Positions 15,285 to 23,848 are shown, counted from the stretch's first letter. The stretch: DNA of 33,384 bases from Bacteroidota bacterium (GCA_023433205.1 JAEZDS010000094.1:1-33384), one strand, 5' to 3'. Program-made: numbers and translations. The notes: generated by a model from the sequence alone, not told the origin.

Positions 15285-16742
15285 ATGCGTTTTGCTGGTC
15301 CTTGTTTTTTATTGCTCTGTTGCTGCCTGGGGGCTTTCCACTGCACAAAGGATGTGGGCAGAAGAACGCCGGAGGTTTCGGAGCACAATTTCCCGCCTGC
15401 TGTTGCCGGAATATTTTTGAACAAGTGCGCTACCAGCGGCTGCCACAATAATACAAGTTACCTGGCTGCTGGCAGACTGAATCTTTCTTCCTGGGAAAAA
15501 CTTTTTGAGGGTAAAAGCAGCGGTGCGGTGGTTATTCCCTTCAGACCCGATCACAGTACACTCATGTACAGCATAAATAGTTTTGACGAGTTCGGCACGC
15601 TGAGGTTGCAGCCACAGATGCCTTTGAATGCGCCCGCGCTCAGCAGGGAAGAAACCCGCACAATTTACGAGTGGATCAGGGCTGGCGCTGCCGCCGCCGA
15701 CGGGCATGTAGCGTTTGAGCCTTTAACAGGCCGTAAAATGATCTATGTGGCCAATCAGGGTTGTGATCTGGTAACTGTTTTTGACGGAAGTTCAATGCTG
15801 GCCATGCGCTATGTTGATGTGGGGGAGACCAGAAACCTGGAAGCGCCTAACATGATCTCTGTGGCACCCGACAACCGGCACTGGTATGTGAGTCTGCTGG
15901 CTGGTGGCTTTTTCCAGAAATTCAGCACAACAGACAATACCCTGGAAGGAAGAGTTAATCTGGGTTTTGGCGCGTGGAGCAGTTTTGTGATCTCTTCTGA
16001 TTCAAAAAAAGCGTTTGTTGCCGACCACAGCGCCAACGGAAAAATAGCTGTGGTTGATCTTGAGGAGATGAGCGCGGTGGTATATCCCGGATTCAGCTAT
16101 CCCCATGGCCTTGCACTGAGTAGCAACAACCGGTTTTTGTATGCTGGCGCTCAGCATGGCAATTATATTTACAGGATCAATGCTGATGATCCGTCACTAT
16201 TTACAAAAGTTGTGATTGACGAAAGTAACAGCCCTTATGATGAAGCAGAGACCAGGCCCTATGACATTGTTTTTACACCAGATGGGGCAAAATATTTTGT
16301 AAGCTGCGAGGGCACCAATGAACTGAGGGTGTTTGAGGCCGCAGCTGATACTCTGATAGCGGTGCTGCCGGTGGGAAAGTTTCCGCAGAAGATGGCGCTG
16401 TCAGCCTCAACACCTTATTTGTTCGTTAGTTGTTTGCACGAACCAGGTGAACAGTCACAGCAGCAAAGTATGATCAGCGTGGTGAACTATCAGAACAATG
16501 CGGTTGTGAAGTCTGTTTACGCCGGATTTCAGTCGCATGGGCTCGCAGTTGACGACCAATACGGAAGAGTTTATGTAACAAACCGGAATATCTCTTCGGA
16601 GGGACCACCTCCTCATCATAGCGGTTTTTGTGACGGCAGAAATGGGTACGTAACCGCAATTGATCTCAAAACGCTTGAGCTGGTACCAAATTTTAGCGCT
16701 GAGGTCTCTGTTGATCCCTTTAGTGCTGCGGCTACGCACTAA
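15285..16742 (+). CDS. Cytochrome c-like domain fused to a YVTN-type beta-propeller, exported
   Basis: This protein of about 485 residues starts with a Cys-rich hydrophobic leader (MRFAGPCFLLLCCCLGAFHC), possibly a lipoprotein signal, although no standard lipobox is clear. A planctomycete-type cytochrome domain (about 37-140) has the haem motif CATSGCH (C48, C53, H54), a CX4CH spacing instead of CX2CH, and ends with EETRTIYEWIRAGA. A beta-propeller of about seven YVTN/SMP-30-like blades follows (KMIYVANQGCDLVTVFDGSS, NRFLYAGAQHGN, GRVYVTNRN). It may be an extracytoplasmic redox or binding protein; the substrate is unknown. Its stop lies 2 bases from the stop of the convergent gene. Confidence 0.8.
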   Translation: MRFAGPCFLLLCCCLGAFHCTKDVGRRTPEVSEHNFPPAVAGIFLNKCATSGCHNNTSYLAAGRLNLSSWEKLFEGKSSGAVVIPFRPDHSTLMYSINSFDEFGTLRLQPQMPLNAPALSREETRTIYEWIRAGAAAADGHVAFEPLTGRKMIYVANQGCDLVTVFDGSSMLAMRYVDVGETRNLEAPNMISVAPDNRHWYVSLLAGGFFQKFSTTDNTLEGRVNLGFGAWSSFVISSDSKKAFVADHSANGKIAVVDLEEMSAVVYPGFSYPHGLALSSNNRFLYAGAQHGNYIYRINADDPSLFTKVVIDESNSPYDEAETRPYDIVFTPDGAKYFVSCEGTNELRVFEAAADTLIAVLPVGKFPQKMALSASTPYLFVSCLHEPGEQSQQQSMISVVNYQNNAVVKSVYAGFQSHGLAVDDQYGRVYVTNRNISSEGPPPHHSGFCDGRNGYVTAIDLKTLELVPNFSAEVSVDPFSAAATH

Positions 16743-16744
16743 CG

Positions 16745-18988
16745 TCAGTGAATCAGTATCAGCTTTTTTACGCTTGTTCCTGTTTCAGAGGTGATGCTGA
16801 TAAAGTAAGTGCCTGATGGCTGTTCTGAAAGATCAAGACTATATCCCTCTGCGTTTTTTGTGAGTTCTGCTTCTGAAGTGATCTCTTTGCCTATCAGGTT
16901 AAGTACACGCACATTTGTGTAAGTGGCGCCCTTGGTTCTTATCAGCACTTTGCCTGAAGTTGGGTTGGGAAAGATCTCGGCATCCGCAAGTGTTGTTTTA
17001 TGCAAACCAACAGGCACATGCTCAATTGCGATGTCATCAATATAGATGTTGTTGCCAAAGCCGCTGGTGAACTTAAACATGAACATTATTTCTTTGCCGA
17101 TAAATGGATCAAGGTTCACATGCTCTCTGCGCCATTGGTAGACCTCAGGATAAAAAACAGTTGTAGAGGGCGAGGTGGTGGCCAGATCCTGTCCTGCTTT
17201 GTTATAGACCGAGGTCCAGGTGTCTCCGCAATCTTCTGATATCAGAACTTCCAGCCTGTCGGAAGTTGCGCTGCTGTACTGCGCGTGCGCAATTTCAAAG
17301 TCAAGGGTTGTGCCGGTGCCAGATTGTATGAGATCAATTCGCGGAGAGATAAAATAGTCTGCCTGTCCGCTGATATTTTCCTGTCCGGTCGAATTGTCCA
17401 TTTTTAAACTGCCATTTGAAGAAGCATAGCTGCCATGCTGGGCGTCGCGGCTGATGTGGCAGTACCTGTTAAAACCAACATTGTTCCAGCCGGCCGGAGG
17501 AAAGTCGTTTGATTCAAATCCCTCATAAAAGGGCAAAGAAGCCGCCTGTGCTTTGCTGCGGAAAGAGCCTTCCCTGAGATCGTTTGCTGTGTTTTCGTCC
17601 TGCACGCCATTGGGCAAAGAACAGGTTACGGCCAGCTTCTGCTCTCCGTCGCTGATAACTGAAAGAGGCAAAACAACAGTTGTGCCTGCTCCGGGGGCCA
17701 GTGCGCCTGTCCAGTTATGGGTTTTTAAACCTGCACCGTTGATGGTGTAGTTTATCTGCAGTGAAGTAAGTACGGCCGAACCCGTATTTCTTATTTCAAC
17801 CTCGGGTTGCAGCGCGTTGGTGCAGATATTAAAACCGGTGTGGTAAAAGTCGGTCTCAAAATTGTAAAGTGAAGGATCAATGATCCTGGCCACGGCGGCA
17901 TCGTTTGTTGCCGTTGGGGCATCAATGCGCACAAGGGTATTCTGTGTTTTGTTCACAAACCAAATCTTCCCGTCGTTGCCGATCTTTACACCCATAATTC
18001 CCGGCTGATTGGTGCTGATTGTACCCATTAGAGTTGGTGAGGCAGCGGCGGTATTGTAGATCCTGATCTCACCGGTACTGTGATCGCTTACAATAAGGCG
18101 GTTGTCACGGATATCGATCCCGCAGGGCTGGGTGGCCCAGGTGTCAATAATTTCTTTGGTCGCTCCGGTTACCGCTTTGTAGCTTGCCAGGTATTCGTTG
18201 GGAGCAAAAAGATTTCCTGTTTCAGCGCCTGTGTTGGTATTCATCCTGAAGATCTGTTTTGTACCTGCGTTCACCACATACAGCCAGCCCGTTGTTTTGT
18301 CCAGAACCATGTGGCCTGGTATTCCGGCCGTCCTGCTGATGTTTACATCAGTGTAGCGCCAGATCTTGCCCTCGGAGTGATCGTCATATCCAGGACTGTG
18401 ATCTGCCACAAAATCGTATTTACAGATGTTGCCGTTTTGACCGTCGGCAACCCAGTAGGCCTTTCCGGCGTGGTGCGCAATACCCATGGCAAACGGACTC
18501 TGGTGCAGCATATCGGTATGACTTCCCAGTGGATAGCCAACGGCCCATCCATTCTGAAATACCCGGGCATAGATGGCGGTATCAGACACCCAGAGGGCAG
18601 GCCCCATAAAATTTGAATTCTGGATTTCGTTGCTGCAGGCCCAGTCGCCGTTTTCAGCAAAAGCTATGGCACTTGGATAACCCATAAAATGGTCGGAGTG
18701 CGTGTCTTTGCGGTATTCCTGGCTTTGGTTTGTTTCTCCGGCGTTATAATAAATAACGGTTGATCCGCCCTGGTTGCCGGCCTGATTGATCACCCATACT
18801 TCCATGGTGCCTGGTTTAAAGTCAAGATCACGGGGCTGATCAAGTCCATGGGCAGCTGTGCCAATTGTAGTATTTACCAGCGGGCCGCTGAGGTACTTGT
18901 CAATAAGCTGCTGCGCATTTATCTGAATGAAAAAAGATGGCGCCGTAAGGCAAAACAATAATGGAAGTAGCTTTTTTTGCATGATCAT
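16745..18988 (-). CDS. T9SS-secreted beta-propeller (NHL/SMP-30-like) protein
   Basis: This 747-residue protein has a signal peptide ending near INAQQ (25). An N-terminal propeller of about 350 residues follows (GLDQPRDLDFKPGTMEVWVINQ, AYWVADGQNGNICKYDF, GWLYVVNAGTKQIFRM, DIRDNRLIVSDHSTGEIRIY). Next are a CARDB-like region with CTNALQPEVEIRNTG and a MAM/jelly-roll-like module from about 480 (FYEGFESNDFPPAGW ... NNIYIDDIAIE). The C-terminus is a T9SS type A sorting domain (AEIFPNPTSGKVLIRT ... GTYFISITSETG). The start is ATG 18988 or 18982. It shares the propeller theme with the convergent neighbour. Substrate unknown. Confidence 0.85.
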   Translation of the reverse strand: MIMQKKLLPLLFCLTAPSFFIQINAQQLIDKYLSGPLVNTTIGTAAHGLDQPRDLDFKPGTMEVWVINQAGNQGGSTVIYYNAGETNQSQEYRKDTHSDHFMGYPSAIAFAENGDWACSNEIQNSNFMGPALWVSDTAIYARVFQNGWAVGYPLGSHTDMLHQSPFAMGIAHHAGKAYWVADGQNGNICKYDFVADHSPGYDDHSEGKIWRYTDVNISRTAGIPGHMVLDKTTGWLYVVNAGTKQIFRMNTNTGAETGNLFAPNEYLASYKAVTGATKEIIDTWATQPCGIDIRDNRLIVSDHSTGEIRIYNTAAASPTLMGTISTNQPGIMGVKIGNDGKIWFVNKTQNTLVRIDAPTATNDAAVARIIDPSLYNFETDFYHTGFNICTNALQPEVEIRNTGSAVLTSLQINYTINGAGLKTHNWTGALAPGAGTTVVLPLSVISDGEQKLAVTCSLPNGVQDENTANDLREGSFRSKAQAASLPFYEGFESNDFPPAGWNNVGFNRYCHISRDAQHGSYASSNGSLKMDNSTGQENISGQADYFISPRIDLIQSGTGTTLDFEIAHAQYSSATSDRLEVLISEDCGDTWTSVYNKAGQDLATTSPSTTVFYPEVYQWRREHVNLDPFIGKEIMFMFKFTSGFGNNIYIDDIAIEHVPVGLHKTTLADAEIFPNPTSGKVLIRTKGATYTNVRVLNLIGKEITSEAELTKNAEGYSLDLSEQPSGTYFISITSETGTSVKKLILIH

Positions 18989-19096
18989 TAGTTTGAATTA
19001 AGATAAAGGTACAAAAATGAGTTTAAGAGTTAGTGTAAACCCAATTTCTGCCCTTTTGTGATGCTTGTAGGCTTCCCTATTCTCTCTAAAATTTCA

Positions 19097-19104
19097 TATC
19101 TTTG
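19097..19104 (+). promoter_or_regulatory. TAnnTTTG promoter box of tRNA-Arg
   Basis: TATCTTTG is an exact match to the Bacteroidota -7 element, 20 bases before the 5' end of the tRNA. This is a normal distance for a short pre-tRNA leader. Confidence 0.55.
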
Positions 19105-19124
19105 CCAGCTTTAAAATTCTACCT

Positions 19125-19196
19125 GGCCTCGTAGTTCAATGGATAGAACGAAAGTTTCCTAAACTTTAGATACAGGTTCGATTCCTGTCGAGGCTA
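19125..19196 (+). tRNA. tRNA-Arg (anticodon CCT)
   Basis: This is a full cloverleaf. The acceptor stem GGCCTCG pairs with CGAGGCT (one G-U) and the discriminator is A. The D-stem is GTTC/GAAC, the anticodon stem AAAGT/ACTTT encloses loop TTCCTAA with anticodon CCT, and the T-arm is ACAGG-TTCGATT-CCTGT. No CCA is encoded. The gene stands at the left border of a region of decayed and accessory genes. Confidence 0.95.
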
Positions 19197-19205
19197 CGAA
19201 ATCAC

Positions 19206-19234
19206 AAAAAGCCATGCCGATGCATGGCTTTTTT
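19206..19234 (+). terminator. Intrinsic terminator of tRNA-Arg
   Basis: The stem GCCATGC (19211-19217) / GCATGGC (19222-19228) has a 4-nt loop, is preceded by five A and followed by six T. It starts 10 bases after the tRNA end. Confidence 0.88.
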
Positions 19235-19255
19235 GTTGAGTGGCCTCGACAACGG

Positions 19256-19290
19256 CTCGCGCAGCGAGACGATTTCTTGCGCAGCAAGAA
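19256..19290. repeat. Two tandem hairpins with identical GCA loops
   Basis: CTCGC-GCA-GCGAG (19256-19268) and TTCTTGC-GCA-GCAAGAA (19274-19290) are perfect hairpins with the same three-base loop and GC closing pair, 5 bases apart. The arrangement resembles REP-type palindrome pairs. Just upstream, GGCCTCGAC (19242-19250) repeats the first seven bases of the tRNA-Arg gene. The rest of the spacer to 19452 shows no recognisable gene. Confidence 0.55.
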
Positions 19291-19452
19291 AGGAATAGAA
19301 GTTTACTTATTTCTAATTCGCCGCAGCTTAAAGTTTTTTGGGTTTCGCAATATCTCGCTATTTTTCCGGCTTAATAGTAAGAAGCGCTTCCTTTTATAGG
19401 GATTTTTAAAGAACTGTACCGCCGAACAACTTTACTATCCCTAAATTCGTAG

Positions 19453-20256
19453 TGCGCGATCACTAGGAATACACAGAAATTTTCTGAATACCGGCTTTCG
19501 GGAGATTCAGCACTCACAAAATCTCTCTACAACATTCCCGATCAACTTTTCGCTCGCCTTGATGATCTCCGGACGCGTGCGACCGACCGCGCTGATAAAA
19601 CCATATCAAACGAGCTGCGCGGGCTTATCGCGCAATACCCGTGGGTACCCATTTTACGGAATTTGCTCTATAGTGCTTTAAAGATCCGTGGAAAACACAA
19701 AATGGCAAGTACCTTAAACGACGAGGTGCTGGCCCTGTTTCCCGACTACCTGTTTGCCAAATTGAATAAGGCTCTGGAATGTATTTATTTCAGGCAATTT
19801 GAAGCAGTGCCGGCGCTGCTCGGTGAAGAAATGGAACTTGGCTTATTGTATCCCGACAGAAGTGAATTTCATTTTAAAGAATTTTTGTCCTATTATGATG
19901 TGGCTGTCAGGTATTTTGTGGCCATCGGAGAACGTGAACTTGCCATTAACCGCCTCAACCTCATGAAACAATTTGGGGAAGAGGCACCTGAAATAATAGA
20001 GGTTGAGCAGGTGATCGCCGATGCTTTTGAATACCACAACGACGACGATTGCACGTTTGAAGATGAGGACGATTTCCCTGATTTTGAACACCAAGAGGTA
20101 ACAGTACTTTATGTGTACGGAACGGAAATTGAGCCCGTTTTTCTTCACACCTTGTTACAGTTTCCGGCAGAATCATTTACACGCGATCTTGTTTTAATGC
20201 TTCATGATGCCAAAACGCGGTACGAAAACGCGAGGGAAGAAAACGATAACAGATAA
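19453..20256 (+). pseudogene. N-terminal part of a TPR/DUF1186-type SEC-C protein, decayed
   Basis: The frame stays open and coding-like from 19453 (after TAG 19450) to TAA 20254. It reads NTQKFSEYRLSGDSALTKSL, then LYNIPDQLF, ELRGLIAQYPWVPILRN, FPDYLFAKLNKALECIYF, an acidic linker and LMLHDAKTRYENA. No ATG, GTG or TTG occurs in frame before TTG 19663, which is well inside the conserved part, so the start codon is probably lost. After the TAA the same frame continues with ISYPLHALTLLGELG, which belongs to the protein. A shorter product from TTG 19663 (197 residues) is possible but would lack both ends. Confidence 0.75.
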
Positions 20257-20968
20257 ATCTCGTATCCTCTGCACGCGCTCACACTGCTCGGAGAACTTGG
20301 GCGTCGAGACACCCTTCCTTCCAATTGCGGAATTCCTGAGCAACGAATTTGAGTTTATTGACTTCTGGCTTGGCGATCATCTCACCGAAACGCTGTGGCA
20401 AACGTTTTTTAAAATAGGAAAAGCTGATCCCTTTACCCTGTATCCTCTGATGACGCACGGAAAGATGAATGACTCCGCCATATCTGCTGTCTCCCATGGA
20501 CTCGCGCAGATCGCCCTGCACCACCCGGAACAAAAAAATGCGGTGATAGCCGTTTACGAAAAAACGTTCAACCATTATCTGGCCGGGAATAATGCCGCTT
20601 CAAGTAAAACCCGTGAACTTTTGGGATTGTTTGTATGCGATGCCATTGACGCCGGACTTAAAGAACTTATCCCAACCACCCGCCTGCTGTACAAAGAAGA
20701 CATGGCAGACATTAGCATGGCCGGCACACTGGCCGAAGTGGAAAAAGCATTTGAAGATCCCGCCTCAATCTGGAAATGGAAGGTGGAATCTGCAGAAGAG
20801 ATCTATGCAAGGGTTGAAAAAGAGTGGGGTTCCACCAGTTCTTCCTCTTACGATTCCCTGCCAAAAGAATACTATGATGTAGATCCTGAGATGAGAACTG
20901 TAGGAAGAAATGATCCCTGCCCCTGTGGGAGCGGGAAAAAGTATAAGAAATGTTGCATGGAAGATTAA
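20257..20968 (+). pseudogene. C-terminal part of the same protein, frameshifted, with SEC-C zinc motif
   Basis: Reading continues in the frame of the upstream half through SYPLHALTLLGELG. It then shifts at a GGG run (20299-20301) into another frame: VETPFLPIAEFLSN, DFWLGDHLTETLWQTFFKIG and so on. One extra G would explain the shift. The C-terminus is a clear SEC-C motif, GRNDPCPCGSGKKYKKCC, which binds zinc, as in SecA. An open frame from ATG 20204 exists, but its first 30 residues are out of frame with the family-like sequence. With the missing start and the in-frame TAA upstream, this is a pseudogene unless the assembly is wrong here. Confidence 0.78.
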
Positions 20969-21029
20969 GAATTCCGTATTCTTCACAAGGCTAGCGAGCG
21001 GCTGTGCATCAGCGTTGCACCTCTGGGGG

Positions 21030-21057
21030 GCGCCAGCACCCTGGCAAGATCCTCGCG
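21030..21057. repeat. Copy 1 of a dispersed GCGCC...AAGATCCT.GCG motif
   Basis: This GC-rich patch after the SEC-C pseudogene ends in GGCAAGATCCTCGCG, similar to motifs at 22822-22843 and 24483-24505. All three sit just after a coding region. Confidence 0.3.
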
Positions 21058-21165
21058 TTGCTTATTGAGGCTTATTCAGTAGCGCACATCGCCGAATTTA
21101 ACTGGCAAGGGAAGTTGATACAAATTGTTCTACAAATTCTCTGGCACAATATTTTATGGTTAATC

Positions 21166-21190
21166 AAAGCGATCATAGCTCGCTTTTTTT
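21166..21190 (+). terminator. Intrinsic terminator immediately before the SBBP-repeat gene
   Basis: The stem AAGCGA (21167-21172) / TCGCTT (21180-21185) has a 7-nt loop and a seven-T tract (21184-21190). It would end transcription from the SEC-C pseudogene. It also lies only 8 bases before the ATG at 21199, so the next gene needs a promoter inside or after it, or the hairpin regulates that gene. Confidence 0.65.
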
Positions 21191-21198
21191 GACTGTAC

Positions 21199-22776
21199 AT
21201 GCTGCAACGCCCAAATACATTAATGTTAACATTCATGCTAGTTGTGTCCATCGGGCATTTTCGGGCACAGGATTCGTTGCTTTGGTCAAAGCCTGTCGCT
21301 AACGGAGTGCATACAAGTAACCACAAATTCAGCGCTATTGATAACATTGGGAACATGTATTTCACTGGTTCGTTTTCAGTTCCTAAAGATTTTGAACTGG
21401 GTGCGGGCACAAAAACACTGGCTCCAGCAGGGGGCCCTACACTTTTTTTATACAAACTTTCCCCTGATGGGGTATTTCTCTGGATCAGAAAATTGGGAAT
21501 CGGTCTGTACAGCATTCTTGTTACCGATCATCATAATAACATCATAGTCTGCAGCGGGGAAGATATTTTTAAACTGAACCCCGAAGGAAAATTTATCTGG
21601 ATTAAAAAGATTGAAGGTGGCGATGCAAGAGCGCGCGATGTGCGTGTTGATAAGGATAACAATATTTTGATTGCCGGCACTTTCATAGAAGACACGGATT
21701 TTGATCCTGGTATAGGGCAGTATATACTGCGTGGTCCGGGTTATGGCCCCTATTCTACAACCTGGTACGCTGGTTTCGTTTTGAAACTTTCAGAACAGGG
21801 AAATTTTCACTGGGCAGAAAAAATAGAGATCAACAAAAAATCTACTTTGGTGCGAATGGCATTAAATGAGGATGAAATTTTTCTTACTTACAAGAACGCG
21901 GAATCTGAATCCGAATTGGTAAAACTGGACAAAGCAGGTGAAAAAATCTGGTTACAAAATTTCGGGCCAGAATTTAACCTTCACGTAATTGAATCTGACC
22001 AGGGAGGTAATCTTCTCTGTGCCGGCACTTTTACTGGTAATATCGACGCTGATCCGGGTGAAGAGATTAAGCAGTTCAGTACCTCAATGGGCACCATGAC
22101 CTTAAGTAACGGGATGGTCGTTAACGACTATGATCTCTTGCTCATCAAACTAAAAACCACGGGTCAGTTCAACTGGGCCAGGCAAATTGGAGGGAAAGCC
22201 GGTGAGGTGGTAAAAGATCTTTATGTGGGGCCGGATGCTTTGATCTATGTAACCGGAAGTGCGAGCGGTGCAACGGACTTTGATCCGTCAGAAGGATATT
22301 ACAGTTTAAAAAGCAAGAGAAAAGATTTCGGTTATTATGCCATTTACGATACTTTAGGCAATTTTGTTTGTGCAAATGAGGCGCTGGCGACTAGCCATCC
22401 TACTCTTCAAACCACGGTTCATGGCATACATGTTGACGAATCCAATAATATTTATACGGTAGCGTCTCAGTGGCAGTACGGTGTATACATGATCACTAAA
22501 GTTAGAGAATGCAGGCTAACCGTGGAAAAAGAAGAAATAGGTCCGCCTACAGACGGCAGGTTTACCGTATTCCCGAACCCTTCGGAGGGAAAATTTCAGA
22601 TAAATGCCGTTATTCCCTGTTATTACCGCCTGCTTGACATGACCGGAAAAATTCTGCTTAAAGGCGATTTGCAGGAAGGCAAGAACACCGTTCACACTGG
22701 CAGCTATTCTGGCCTGTGTATTCTGGAACTGCAGAACCAGGATCTTGTGCAGAGGTTTAAGGTCGTGATAAGATGA
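21199..22776 (+). CDS. T9SS-secreted SBBP-repeat beta-propeller protein
   Basis: This 525-residue secreted protein has a signal peptide (to HFRAQ, about residue 24). A propeller of SBBP-type repeats follows, with recurring D-x-D-P motifs (TDFDPG, IDADPG, TDFDPS) and blades such as NIGNMYFTGSFS, DNNILIAGTFIED and GGNLLCAGTFTGN. It ends with a T9SS type A domain (RFTVFPNPSEGKFQINA ... VQRFKVVIR). ATG 21199 follows a terminator hairpin by 8 bases; ATG 21223 is the alternative and would give a shorter signal peptide. The role is unknown; such proteins are usually surface or extracellular. Confidence 0.82.
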   Translation: MLQRPNTLMLTFMLVVSIGHFRAQDSLLWSKPVANGVHTSNHKFSAIDNIGNMYFTGSFSVPKDFELGAGTKTLAPAGGPTLFLYKLSPDGVFLWIRKLGIGLYSILVTDHHNNIIVCSGEDIFKLNPEGKFIWIKKIEGGDARARDVRVDKDNNILIAGTFIEDTDFDPGIGQYILRGPGYGPYSTTWYAGFVLKLSEQGNFHWAEKIEINKKSTLVRMALNEDEIFLTYKNAESESELVKLDKAGEKIWLQNFGPEFNLHVIESDQGGNLLCAGTFTGNIDADPGEEIKQFSTSMGTMTLSNGMVVNDYDLLLIKLKTTGQFNWARQIGGKAGEVVKDLYVGPDALIYVTGSASGATDFDPSEGYYSLKSKRKDFGYYAIYDTLGNFVCANEALATSHPTLQTTVHGIHVDESNNIYTVASQWQYGVYMITKVRECRLTVEKEEIGPPTDGRFTVFPNPSEGKFQINAVIPCYYRLLDMTGKILLKGDLQEGKNTVHTGSYSGLCILELQNQDLVQRFKVVIR

Positions 22777-22786
22777 TGGGGTATAA

Positions 22787-22969
22787 AACCTCCGGGGCGA
22801 GCAACGGAAAAGGTATGATGAGCGCCGACGAAAGATCCTGGCGAAACAAGGCATCAGGATGGTTGAGATCTCGTATTCGGACTTTCAATACAACATGCAG
22901 AAGCGGATTGTGAGGGATGAAGCGAAGGGTCTGGAGACTGTGAGAAAAAAACTGGCCAAGAACGCCTAA
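22787..22969 (+). pseudogene. Short relic, possibly the C-terminus of a DUF559/PD-(D/E)XK-type nuclease
   Basis: After an in-frame TAA (22784) a frame runs to TAA 22967. It encodes KRYDERRRKILAKQGIRM, then VEISYSDFQYN and a lysine-rich helix to KLAKNA. The pattern of an arginine-rich helix, a GI turn and a beta strand resembles the end of DUF559-type nucleases (Y-D-x-x-R-x-x-x-L-x-x-x-G). An ATG at 22859 would give 36 residues. No active-site part is present. This could also be an unrelated small gene; the family guess is weak. Confidence 0.3.
22822..22843. repeat. Copy 2 of the dispersed motif
   Basis: GCGCCGACGAAAGATCCTGG (22822-22841) matches the copy at 24483 at 16 of the first 19 positions. 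The two copies flank the HigB-HigA-SecB module. It overlaps the relic frame. Confidence 0.35.
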
Positions 22970-22987
22970 AGCAGTAAATCAGTTCAG

Positions 22988-23455
22988 TTATTCAGGCAGT
23001 TTGGGATTCACAAACAGGTTGGGATCTACAACCGGCATAAAATTTTTGGTGAGCAGTGTGCCTCTTGTTTTTTCGAGCACAATGCCCCGTAACGTGGAAT
23101 AGGATAAACCGATAAGTACTGGAAAAATCTTCGCGTGTTCCGGATTCTTAAATCCATATTTTTGATCGGGCCCTGATGGGGCGATCAGGTTGCGGAGATC
23201 TTTTATTTCAAAGCCGAACATAACTTCTATTTGCATCAGTTCCTCCTGCGTTTCTTTGATCACCGCGGTTGTATCCATAACGATGATCAATTCTTCTTTT
23301 TCAAGATGGAACTGCACAGTGGGATTGATGTTGTAGTCAACAACCTGTTTGGCATCCGGATCGAAAGGTTTAGTAGGAGCATTCAGCAGGAGCCGCCTTT
23401 CCCTTATGGTTGAAAGGGAATATCGTAGTAGCGCAGATTTTGACTTGCCTGCCAT
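22988..23455 (-). CDS. SecB-like chaperone of a toxin-antitoxin-chaperone (TAC) module
   Basis: This 155-residue protein looks like a SecB fold. A central beta region (NPTVQFHLEKEELIIVMD, LMQIEVMFGFEIKDL) is followed by a helix with LSYSTLRGIVLEKTRGTLL and the ending FMPVVDPNLFV. SecB proteins have the same TRG-x-x and (L/M)P-x-x-DP signature near the C-terminus. It begins 3 bases after the stop of the HigA-like gene and is third in the order toxin-antitoxin-chaperone, as in the M. tuberculosis HigB1-HigA1-Rv1957 system, where the chaperone protects the aggregation-prone antitoxin. The same role is inferred here. Confidence 0.75.
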   Translation of the reverse strand: MAGKSKSALLRYSLSTIRERRLLLNAPTKPFDPDAKQVVDYNINPTVQFHLEKEELIIVMDTTAVIKETQEELMQIEVMFGFEIKDLRNLIAPSGPDQKYGFKNPEHAKIFPVLIGLSYSTLRGIVLEKTRGTLLTKNFMPVVDPNLFVNPKLPE

Positions 23456-23458
23456 GGG

Positions 23459-23848
23459 TTACGCCGTTTGTTTATAAAAAGGCTCCAGAGCGTCTCCTCC
23501 GTCGGTGTAAGCATAAAATGCCACACTGCCCTGGTTGCTGGGTACGCTTGTTGTTTCGGTCAACACCTGTGTCGCAAGATCAGCCCGAATTATCTCCGCC
23601 AATGAATCGTACCTTATACTGGGAACTTTACCGAACGACAGCGCGAGATCAACCAGCTTGCTCACTTTGTGATCAAAATCTCCATTCAACACCTGGGTGA
23701 TGTAGCCCTTGGTAAACCCAAGTCTTTTTGCCAGCTGAGTCCGGTTCAGGCCCTCGGCTTTCCTGTAATCTTCTATCAGGTTAAATAAGTCGTTCTGGAT
23801 CTTTGTGATCCAATATTCGCGGCTTTTCAGCAATTCTTCTCTGTTCAT
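23459..23848 (-). CDS. HigA-like XRE antitoxin with C-terminal chaperone-addiction-like tail
   Basis: This 129-residue DNA-binding protein has a helix-turn-helix at about 34-57 (LNRTQLAKRLGFTKGYITQVLNG). The roughly 50 residues after the HTH domain (from about 80) form an extension ending in GSVAFYAYTDGGDALEPFYK, rich in aromatic residues. In TAC antitoxins such an extension (ChAD) makes folding depend on the SecB-like partner. The start overlaps the toxin stop by 4 bases (ATGA), and the chaperone gene begins 3 bases after its own stop. It probably represses the operon at the palindrome upstream of the toxin gene. Confidence 0.8.
   Translation of the reverse strand: MNREELLKSREYWITKIQNDLFNLIEDYRKAEGLNRTQLAKRLGFTKGYITQVLNGDFDHKVSKLVDLALSFGKVPSIRYDSLAEIIRADLATQVLTETTSVPSNQGSVAFYAYTDGGDALEPFYKQTA

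Noticed and set aside
19256..19290. CRISPR-like repeat next to tRNA-Arg
   Set aside because: Only two hairpins with different stems and a 5-base gap; no regular repeats, spacers or cas genes.
20204..20968. Independent gene starting at ATG 20204
   Set aside because: Its first 30 residues are out of frame with the family-like sequence SYPLHALTLLGELG, which reads in the upstream frame; a decayed single gene fits better.
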